A DNA stretch of 6,256 bases, from assembly GCA_035557635.1 (NCBI GenBank), contig DATMDR010000071.1, forward strand, positions 1-6,256. The letters are read 5' to 3'. Position 1 is the stretch's first letter; each line of letters begins with the position of its first letter. Below are positions 1 to 4,763 of this stretch, in pieces. Under the pieces are notes generated by a model that saw nothing but the letters and a program-made list of their open reading frames with translations, ran no database searches and was not told the DNA's origin. Made by a program: the position numbers and the translations under genes. The DNA comes from VRUE01 sp035557635 (lineage in GTDB: Bacteria; Actinomycetota; Thermoleophilia; Solirubrobacterales; 70-9).

Positions 1-394
1 GGTGCTGCCGGAGCGGGGGGGACGGATCGTGCTCGAGCCGGAGATCTTCTACCTGCTGCTCTCGGCGGAGGGCGTCTGCATCCCGCCGAACTACGCCGCC
101 GAGATGATGGCCTACGACCCGACGGCCGGCGAGCTGCGCACGCACTACGCCGGGTTCTTCGATCCCGGCTTCGGCTACGACCCGGCGGGCGAGCGGCACG
201 GCAGCCGCGCGGCGCTCGAGGTGCGGGCGCGCGATGTCTCCTTCATGGTCGAGCATCGCCAACCGGTGTGTAAGCTGGCGCTGGAACAGACGAGCGCACC
301 AGCCGAACGCCTCTACGGAGCCGAGCTCGGCTCCAACTACCAGGGTCAGGTGACGATGCTGAGCAAGCACTTCGAGGAGCAGGGGGCGTCGTGA
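1..394 (+). CDS. dcd: 2'-deoxycytidine 5'-triphosphate deaminase, C-terminal part (5' truncated by window)
   Basis: This reading frame is open at the window edge (first full codon at position 2) and ends at TGA 392-394, giving about 130 C-terminal residues. The enzyme deaminates dCTP to dUTP, feeding dTMP synthesis in the cytosol. The visible residues fit the long, Caulobacter/Rhizobium-type Dcd, which has two dUTPase-like beta-barrel domains: PPNYAAEM, then HYAGFFDPGFG (the counterpart of the IDPGW strand of E. coli Dcd), GSRAALEVR, and a C-terminal GSNYQGQ...LSKHF tail of the kind that closes over the nucleotide. The catalytic Glu region is expected in this half, but I did not align it residue by residue. 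The next gene is also nucleotide-related. The GTG at position 2 could be read as a start, but the family is much longer, so I treat this as a partial gene. The family assignment is by recognition, without a search. Confidence 0.85.
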   Translation, partial: VLPERGGRIVLEPEIFYLLLSAEGVCIPPNYAAEMMAYDPTAGELRTHYAGFFDPGFGYDPAGERHGSRAALEVRARDVSFMVEHRQPVCKLALEQTSAPAERLYGAELGSNYQGQVTMLSKHFEEQGAS

Positions 395-400
395 GCGGGG

Positions 401-443
401 CTTGGCGACTTACCCCCCTGTATACGACCGGAAAGTCGCCAAG
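401..443. repeat. 11-bp perfect inverted repeat in the dcd-ytoQ spacer
   Basis: CTTGGCGACTT (401-411) is the exact reverse complement of AAGTCGCCAAG (433-443). The 21-nt spacer has GTATAC (420-425) almost at its centre. The right arm ends three bases before the preferred ATG at 447 and contains the only Shine-Dalgarno-like bases there (AAGG, 441-444). The spacer also holds TATACG (421-426), a weak -10 candidate. The element could be a terminator for dcd (no T-run follows it), an operator around a promoter, or a hairpin hiding the ribosome site. The sequence cannot decide between these. Confidence 0.6.
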
Positions 444-446
444 GTC

Positions 447-911
447 ATGACTGACAGAACCTGGAACGTCTACCTGGCGGGCGAGATCCACTCCGACTGG
501 CGCGAGCGGATCGAGGCTGGCGTGCGCGAGGCGGGCCTGCCGGTGGAGCTGACGGCGCCGGTCACCGATCATGCCGCCTCCGACGACGCCGGCACGGGCA
601 CACTGGGTGAGGAGCCCGAGGCCTTCTGGCGCGACCACAAGGGCGCCGGCGTCAACGCGATCCGCACCCAGACCCTGATCCGCGACTCCGACATCGTCGT
701 CGTCCGCTTCGGCGACAAGTACCGCCAGTGGAACGCCGCCTTCGACGCGGGTTATGCCGCGGCGCTCGGCAAGCCGATCGTCACCCTGCACGACGGTGAG
801 CTCGATCACGCCCTGAAGGAGGTCGACCGCGCCGCCCGGGCGACCGCGCGCACGGCCGAGCAAGTCGTCGACGTGCTGCGCTACGTGATCAGGGGCGAGC
901 TGCCGGGCTGA
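447..911 (+). CDS. YtoQ family protein (nucleoside 2-deoxyribosyltransferase-like)
   Basis: The product has 154 residues and closely resembles B. subtilis YtoQ (about 150 residues): VYLAGEIHSDWR at residues 8-19, an acidic/His segment (VTDH..SDD) near 38-46, DSDIVVVRFGDKYRQWN followed by FDAGYA in the middle, then GKPIV and a conserved HALKEVDRAA. The fold belongs with nucleoside 2-deoxyribosyltransferases (Pfam Nuc_deoxyri_tr3), enzymes that cleave or transfer the sugar of deoxynucleosides. No biochemical role has been established for YtoQ itself as far as I know, so the reaction is inferred. I chose ATG 447 because homologues begin just before the VYLAG strand. A TTG at 402 would add 15 unlike residues encoded inside the inverted repeat. 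The gene lies 52 nt after dcd, which fits a nucleotide-salvage or damaged-nucleotide context. No signal peptide or membrane segment is visible, so it should be cytosolic. Confidence 0.85.
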   Translation: MTDRTWNVYLAGEIHSDWRERIEAGVREAGLPVELTAPVTDHAASDDAGTGTLGEEPEAFWRDHKGAGVNAIRTQTLIRDSDIVVVRFGDKYRQWNAAFDAGYAAALGKPIVTLHDGELDHALKEVDRAARATARTAEQVVDVLRYVIRGELPG

Positions 912-928
912 GCCATCCCTGGTGTGTG

Positions 929-942
929 CGAACATGTGTTCG
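929..942. promoter_or_regulatory. LexA (SOS) box
   Basis: CGAACATGTGTTCG is a perfect CGAAC-N4-GTTCG inverted repeat and fits the Gram-positive/actinobacterial LexA consensus CGAACRNRYGTTYG at every position. It sits 17 bases after the stop of the YtoQ-like gene and leaves a single base before ATG 944. LexA bound here would cover the start of the radical SAM gene and any promoter serving a leaderless or nearly leaderless transcript. I saw no second GAAC-N4-GTTC site in the window. The motif is directly visible; the regulation is inferred. Confidence 0.85.
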
Positions 943-943
943 T

Positions 944-1993
944 ATGCGCTGGGATGACCAGAGAGTTGACCAGGACCTGCGGTTGCCGGGGGTCGGCGAC
1001 GGGACGGTGGTGCGGACGTTCGACGCGCCGGAGGCGATGGGGATCAACTTTCACGAGGTGCGGGCGCGGTCGGCGCTGAACCGGGTGCCCGGGCAGCGGT
1101 ACGGGTTCGGGTGGACGATCAATCCGTATCGAGGATGCACTCATGCCTGCACCTTTTGCTTCGCTAGGCGAACCCACACTTACCTCGACTTCGATGCCGG
1201 CAGGGACTTCGAGCGGGAGATCGTGGTGAAGGTGAACGTGCCGGAGGTGCTGCGGGCGGAGCTGGGGCGGCCGAGCTGGAAGCGGGAGCTGGTCGCGCTG
1301 GGGACCAACACCGATCCGTACCAGTGGGTCGAGAGCCGCTACCGGATGATGCCGGAGATCCTCTCGGCCCTGGAGGAGGCCGAGACGCCGGTCTCGGTGC
1401 TGACCAAGTCGCCGCTGGTGATGCGCGACGCCGACCTCTACGAGCGAATGGCCGAGCGGCTGCCGGTATCGGTCAACCTCTCGGTGCCAACGCTCGACGA
1501 GAAGGCCTGGCGGGCGACTGAGCCGCACACACCCAGCCCCAGCGCCCGCCTCGACGCGGTCGCCGAGCTGCGCAGCCGCGGCATCGACTCCGGCGTCCTG
1601 ATCGCACCCTTGATGCCAGGCATCAACGACACGCCCGAGCAGGTGCAACCCATCGTCGAGCGCGCCCGCGAGGCTGGCGCCACCTTCCTCGGTGGCGTGG
1701 CTCTGCATCTCAAAGGTGAGGTCCGCGACGTCTTCTTCGGCTGGTTGAAGGCCAAACGGCCGGACCTGCTCCCCGAGTACGAGCGCTTGTACGCCAATGG
1801 GCGCGCATACATGCGTTCCGATGAGCGCAGCCGGATCAGCTCAGTCGTCCGGGGCTGGGGAAGAGGGCGACGTGGTGGGGAGAAGCGGCAGTCCCCTCGC
1901 CCGGACAATCGCCGGTCTAATGAGACCGGCGATTTGAGTATCCGCCCGTTCGAGGGGACTGCCCCTTCTCCCTCCCAGGAAGCGCTCTTCTGA
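944..1993 (+). CDS. SplB/Rv2578c-family radical SAM protein, probably SOS-controlled
   Basis: The 349-residue product has the radical SAM CxxxCxxC motif (C65, C69, C72, within GCTHACTFCFAR), which holds a [4Fe-4S] cluster that cleaves S-adenosylmethionine. THTYLDF follows, then ALGTNTDPYQ near 118-127, typical of the COG1533 'DNA repair photolyase' (SplB-like) group and of M. tuberculosis Rv2578c. The start ATG 944 gives MRW, as in Rv2578c. A GTG at 926 is in frame but lies upstream of, and would be translated through, the LexA box. The only cysteines are the three cluster ligands, so the extra cysteine used by Bacillus spore photoproduct lyase is missing and the substrate is unknown. After the core (about residue 300) comes a basic, Gly/Pro/Ser-rich, probably disordered tail of some 49 residues ending in QEALF, a clamp-binding-like motif. 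The DNA for the tail contains a large nested inverted repeat. No clear ribosome site precedes the ATG. The family is secure; the damage-response role is inferred. Confidence 0.88.
   Translation: MRWDDQRVDQDLRLPGVGDGTVVRTFDAPEAMGINFHEVRARSALNRVPGQRYGFGWTINPYRGCTHACTFCFARRTHTYLDFDAGRDFEREIVVKVNVPEVLRAELGRPSWKRELVALGTNTDPYQWVESRYRMMPEILSALEEAETPVSVLTKSPLVMRDADLYERMAERLPVSVNLSVPTLDEKAWRATEPHTPSPSARLDAVAELRSRGIDSGVLIAPLMPGINDTPEQVQPIVERAREAGATFLGGVALHLKGEVRDVFFGWLKAKRPDLLPEYERLYANGRAYMRSDERSRISSVVRGWGRGRRGGEKRQSPRPDNRRSNETGDLSIRPFEGTAPSPSQEALF
1878..1972. repeat. 95-bp nested inverted repeat inside the 3' end of the radical SAM gene
   Basis: The outer arms are 1878-1899 and 1951-1972: 8 bp (GGGAGAAG/CTTCTCCC), one C-C mismatch (1886/1964), then 13 bp (GGCAGTCCCCTCG/CGAGGGGACTGCC). 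Inside is a second perfect hairpin, AATCGCCGGTCT (1907-1918) with AGACCGGCGATT (1923-1934) around an AATG loop. Between the two, CGGA (1902-1905) can also pair with TCCG (1941-1944). The whole element is read in frame as part of the protein's tail. It could be an inserted palindromic element, a terminator overlapping the coding region, or an RNA-stability structure. No T-run follows it. Confidence 0.85.
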
Positions 1994-2022
1994 GCACGAT
2001 GCATTGCTAGGGTCGAAGGCCC

Positions 2023-3126
2023 ATGGCTGCTGACGTCATTTCATTCGCCAGAGGCGCCCCGAGCGCCGACATCCTGCCGCGCGAAGCAGTGGCTGAAGCT
2101 GCTGCGGTAGCGCTTGCCGACGACTGGCAGAAGGCGCTCTCCTACGGGACCGGGGTTGGGCATCCGGGCCTTTGCGAGTGGGTCGCGGAACGCCACGGAG
2201 GGCTCGAGGCGGGGCAGGTGATGATCGCCAACGGGTCGCTCGAGGCCGGGGCGATGCTGTTCGAGCACCTGCTCGAGCCCGGTGACCGAGTGGTGGTTGA
2301 GCAGCCGTCTTACGATCGCACGCTGCTGCTGCTTCAGCGGCTGGGCGTCGAGCTGGTGCCGGTGCCGCTGGAGGCGGACGGGATCGACCTCGCGGCGTTC
2401 GAAGCGGCGCTCGCCGAGGGGCCGATCAAGCTCGCCCACGTCATCCCCAACTTCCACAACCCCGCCGGTTGCACGCTCTCGGCCGAGAAGCGGGTGCGGC
2501 TGGTCGAGCTCGCCGCTGAGCACGGCTTCTGGGTCTTCGAGGACGACCCCTACCGCGAGCTGCCTTTCGAGGGCGAGGCGCTGGAGACGATGCTCTCGCT
2601 CGACCGGGCCGGCCGCGTGATCCACGCCTCCTCCTTCTCGAAGACGGTCAGCCCCGGCGTCCGGGTTGGCTACTTGGCCGGTCCCGGTGAGGAGATCGCC
2701 AAGCTTGCCAAGCGCGCGAATGAGACCTACATCTCACCCAACATGCTGGCCGAGTCCGTGGTGCTGGAGCTCTGCCGCTCGGGCGGCCTCGATCGCAACA
2801 TCGAGTTCGTCAAGGGCGCCCTGCGCGAGCGCCGCGACGCCCTGGTCGGTGCGCTGCAGGAGCAGCTCCCCGAGGCCGAGTTCGTCATCCCGGGCGGCGG
2901 CTACTTCCTCTGGCTCGACCTCGCCGAGGGCACCGACACCACGGTGCTGCTGGCCGAGGCGAAGAGCGACGGCGTCGCCTTCGTCGCCGGCCCCGACTTC
3001 ATGCTCGACGGCGGCCTCAACAGCCTCCGCCTCTCCTTCGCCAGCGTTCCGCCGGAGCGCATCCCGAAGGGCGTCACCCGCCTCGCTCAGGCACTTGAGC
3101 GAGTTCGAACCGCTTCGCCTGCTTGA
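2023..3126 (+). CDS. PLP-dependent aminotransferase, fold type I (MocR/2-aminoadipate-transaminase-like)
   Basis: The 367-residue product is a full-length class I/II aminotransferase that moves an amino group between an amino acid and a 2-oxo acid using pyridoxal phosphate. In order are seen YGTGVGHPGL (41-50), NGS and the following region that grips the cofactor phosphate, Y98 in the QPSYDR segment, NFHNPAG (143-149, with the Asn that contacts the pyridine ring side), DDPYRELPF (174-182, with the Asp and Tyr contacting the cofactor), SSFSKTVSPGVRVGY with Schiff-base K207, and SLRLSFA with R336 for the substrate carboxylate. The order matches the stand-alone aminotransferases related to MocR regulators, LysN and Thermus AAA aminotransferase. 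There is no N-terminal GntR DNA-binding domain. GAAGG (2015-2019) lies just before ATG 2023, and TAGGGT (2008-2013) is a possible -10. The true amino-acid substrate cannot be told from sequence, and neighbours give no pathway clue. The stop codon overlaps the start of the following hairpin. Confidence 0.88.
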   Translation: MAADVISFARGAPSADILPREAVAEAAAVALADDWQKALSYGTGVGHPGLCEWVAERHGGLEAGQVMIANGSLEAGAMLFEHLLEPGDRVVVEQPSYDRTLLLLQRLGVELVPVPLEADGIDLAAFEAALAEGPIKLAHVIPNFHNPAGCTLSAEKRVRLVELAAEHGFWVFEDDPYRELPFEGEALETMLSLDRAGRVIHASSFSKTVSPGVRVGYLAGPGEEIAKLAKRANETYISPNMLAESVVLELCRSGGLDRNIEFVKGALRERRDALVGALQEQLPEAEFVIPGGGYFLWLDLAEGTDTTVLLAEAKSDGVAFVAGPDFMLDGGLNSLRLSFASVPPERIPKGVTRLAQALERVRTASPA

Positions 3127-3204
3127 GCCTATCCCGGTAGGGGTGGAACGTCTTGTACTTTTCCCGCGGGAAAAGTTAAGTGGAACTCCTGCCGGGATAG
3201 GCTC
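3125..3204. terminator. 80-bp nested hairpin between convergent genes, likely bidirectional terminator
   Basis: The outer arms pair over 20 positions (3125-3144 with 3185-3204): 13 perfect base pairs GAGCCTATCCCGG/CCGGGATAGGCTC, then seven more including two G-T wobbles. Inside is a perfect 20-bp palindrome, ACTTTTCCCGCGGGAAAAGT (3157-3176). GTGGAAC occurs as a direct repeat on both sides of it (3143-3149 and 3180-3186). The element starts within the aminotransferase stop codon and ends at the base next to the stop codon of the - strand regulator gene, so it fills the convergent gap exactly. That position suggests a shared terminator, although neither side has a clear run of T. Confidence 0.75.
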
Positions 3205-3912
3205 TTATCGACCGTAGCGGTCCGAAGAGAGCACCAGCTGCTCGGGAATCGCTGCCCGCGGCGGCGGTGATGGATCGGCGCGGACCGAGACCGTCTCGGC
3301 CACGCTCCGGGTCACCTGGTGGGGACCGTCCTCGGAGAGGATCGTCACCTCGTCCTCGTCGGTCTTCTCGACCGTCCCCTCGAGCCCGGGATGCAGCCCC
3401 GCGTCCTTGAGGTAGTGCAGAAGCTCCTCGGCCTCGTTCTCGAAGCGCAGCACGTGCACCTTGGCGCCGGTCTCGACGTCGGCCAGTAGCGCGCCCTGCT
3501 CGCGGGTGCCCTCGACGATCGGGTGGCCGTGCGGGCAGGTGGTCGCGTTGCCGATCGCCGCCCGCATCCGCTCCTCCAGCACCGGCGACATCGCGTGCTC
3601 GATCCGCTCCGCCTCCTCGTGGACCTCGTCCCAGGGGATGCCGAGGACATCGGTGAGGAAGCGCTCGATCATCCGGTGGCGGCGGACGATGTGGCTGGCG
3701 TGCTCGCGCCCGGACTCGGTGAAGGCGAGCGACTTGTCGGCGTTGCGCTCGACGTAGCCGTCGTCGACCAGGCGGCCGATCATCTCGTGCACGGTCGGCG
3801 GCGAGAGCTGCATCGCGCGGGCAATGTTGGCGCCGGTGATCGGCAGCCCGGCCTCCTCCAGCCAGAACATGATCTCCAGGTACTCCTGCTCTGCGACGGT
3901 CGCGTCAGCCAT
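3205..3912 (-). CDS. DtxR/MntR-family metal-dependent transcriptional regulator
   Basis: The 235-residue product has the three-domain layout of DtxR/IdeR: winged helix at about 1-65 (recognition helix in LSPPTVHEMIGRL), dimerisation and metal-binding domain at about 66-140, and a C-terminal SH3-like/FeoA domain at about 145-212. Numbering runs in register with DtxR. H79, E83, H98, E105 and H106 are kept, but DtxR M10 is E10 and C102 is E102, with E13 nearby. These are the acidic ligands of the Mn sensor MntR (D8, E11, E99, E102, H103), so manganese rather than iron sensing is likely (inference). It would repress metal uptake or activate efflux genes when metal is plentiful; no target is visible here. 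ATG at 3912 is preceded by GGAAAAG (3919-3913), a fair ribosome site. The gene lies 11 nt after the HAD gene stop, so the two probably share a transcript. Confidence 0.9.
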   Translation of the reverse strand: MADATVAEQEYLEIMFWLEEAGLPITGANIARAMQLSPPTVHEMIGRLVDDGYVERNADKSLAFTESGREHASHIVRRHRMIERFLTDVLGIPWDEVHEEAERIEHAMSPVLEERMRAAIGNATTCPHGHPIVEGTREQGALLADVETGAKVHVLRFENEAEELLHYLKDAGLHPGLEGTVEKTDEDEVTILSEDGPHQVTRSVAETVSVRADPSPPPRAAIPEQLVLSSDRYGR

Positions 3913-3919
3913 CTTTTCC
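3913..3919 (-). promoter_or_regulatory. Ribosome binding site of the DtxR-family gene
   Basis: On the - strand GGAAAAG directly precedes ATG 3912-3910 in the short gap after the HAD stop codon (3926-3924). It supports this start over the long open frame that continues upstream through the HAD gene, where in-frame codons just before the ATG (CTA GTA TCG GAA AAG) offer no start. Confidence 0.55.
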
Positions 3920-3923
3920 GATA

Positions 3924-4739
3924 CTAGCGGCGCTCCACCAGCGTCGAGACGACCGCCTCGTAGAAGCCGTCGCCCATGCGGCCCTCGGTGACAGTGGCGT
4001 TGTCCCAGGAGGCGAGCGCCGCGCGCAGGCCGGGGTCGCGCTCGGGCCCATTGGCGACGACGAAGAAGCGGCCGACCGCGGCGGCGACCTCGAGGTCCTC
4101 GACCGAGTCGCCGACGGCGATGCAGTCGGCCGGGTCGTAGCCGCGGACGCGGGCGTGGGCGGCGACGGCGTTCGCCTTGCTGACCATCTTCGGGACCAGG
4201 TGGTAGGCGTGGGTGGGCCCGTCGATGGCAGGCATCTCCCGCGCGATCGCGCCGTTGTCGAGCAGGCGCAGGTCGCCGTGCCCTTCGGCACCGAGCAGCT
4301 CGTTGGCGGCGGCCACGTCGACCTTGCCGCGGAAGAGGTGGGAGAGGACGCGGCCCTCGTGCCAGGGGGCGTGGTACTCGAGCCGCCCCTCGAAATGCTC
4401 GAAGAGCATCTGCGGGATGCCCCGCGCCTCGATCTGCTCGTAGATCGTGCCGCTTTCGTCCGGCTCCATCTCGCCGGTCATCAGCGTCGTCTCGCCGTCG
4501 ATCGCGAAGGCGCAGCCGGCCTCGTAGATGTAGGAGGCCTGGCCGATCAAGCGGGCGCACTCGTGCACCTGCGGCTCGCGCCGCCCGGACATGATCGTGA
4601 CCTCGACCCCGGCCCGGTGGCAGGCCTCGAGCCCGCGCGCCTGGGCGTGCGAGAAGCCGCCCTCGGCGTCGCGAAAGAGCGAGCTTCCCTTGCCGAGCAG
4701 GGTGCCGTCGAGGTCCACGTAGACGCAGCTCAGGGCCAT
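3924..4739 (-). CDS. HAD-superfamily phosphatase (Cof/mannosyl-3-phosphoglycerate-phosphatase-like)
   Basis: The 271-residue product carries all four HAD motifs. Motif I is DLDGT (9-13; D9 nucleophile, D11 acid/base), motif II is SGR (51-53), motif III is K188 in SKANAV, and motif IV is GDSVEDLEVA (210-219) with the Mg-binding acidic residues. The region between motifs II and III, about 60-180, is the size of a C2 cap, as in Cof-type and mannosyl-3-phosphoglycerate phosphatases, which remove phosphate from sugar phosphates and similar small molecules. The substrate cannot be named. ATG 4739 begins eight residues before D9, a normal distance. It is the first gene of a two-gene - strand unit with the DtxR-family regulator and starts next to the divergent promoter region. 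The pairing of a phosphatase with a metal regulator may be only positional, although HAD enzymes need Mg or Mn. Cytosolic, with no signal peptide. Confidence 0.87.
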   Translation of the reverse strand: MALSCVYVDLDGTLLGKGSSLFRDAEGGFSHAQARGLEACHRAGVEVTIMSGRREPQVHECARLIGQASYIYEAGCAFAIDGETTLMTGEMEPDESGTIYEQIEARGIPQMLFEHFEGRLEYHAPWHEGRVLSHLFRGKVDVAAANELLGAEGHGDLRLLDNGAIAREMPAIDGPTHAYHLVPKMVSKANAVAAHARVRGYDPADCIAVGDSVEDLEVAAAVGRFFVVANGPERDPGLRAALASWDNATVTEGRMGDGFYEAVVSTLVERR

Positions 4740-4748
4740 GGGCGCGGT

Positions 4749-4761
4749 CGCTACGGTAGCG
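4749..4761. promoter_or_regulatory. Palindromic divergent promoter candidate (shared -10 region)
   Basis: CGCTAC-G-GTAGCG is a perfect 13-nt inverted repeat in the 24-bp space between the two divergent start codons. Its core TACGGTA (4752-4758) reads TACGGT on the + strand and TACCGT on the - strand, both of TAnnnT -10 form. Transcripts starting about seven bases downstream would begin near 4764 (the GTG of the dihydropteroate synthase gene, hence leaderless) and near 4746 (seven bases before the HAD ATG). No -35 match was sought rigorously. An operator is the alternative reading. Confidence 0.45.
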
Positions 4762-4763
4762 GC

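Noticed and set aside
402..446. TTG start adding 15 residues to the YtoQ-like protein
   Set aside because: The added residues are encoded inside the inverted repeat and YtoQ homologues begin just before the VYLAG strand; ATG 447 fits.
926..943. GTG start six codons upstream for the radical SAM protein
   Set aside because: It would place the LexA box inside the coding region, and the family begins with MRW, which ATG 944 supplies.
965..992. TTGACC at 965-970 as a -35 for an internal promoter
   Set aside because: No TAnnnT -10 occurs at a suitable distance and it lies inside the radical SAM coding region.
243..1708. Long - strand open frames at 243-935 and 881-1708
   Set aside because: They oppose three well-recognised + strand genes, show no recognisable motifs and reflect the lack of stop codons in high-GC DNA.
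2282..3217. Overlapping + strand open frames at 2282-2620 and 2666-3217
   Set aside because: Ser/Arg-rich shadow frames inside the aminotransferase gene, which has every expected motif in its own frame.
3209..3222. GACCG-TAG-CGGTC inverted repeat at the end of the regulator gene
   Set aside because: It is short and fully inside the last codons (SDRYGR); it resembles the promoter half-site TAGCG only weakly, so no function is claimed.
3913..4560. Long upstream extension of the DtxR-family reading frame
   Set aside because: The extension is Arg/Pro/Ala-rich, lies over the HAD gene in another frame, and a ribosome site precedes ATG 3912.
4155..4763. 200-codon upstream extension of the dihydropteroate synthase frame
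   Set aside because: It is antisense to the HAD gene, with composition typical of a high-GC shadow frame. Alignment with FolP begins at GTG 4764.
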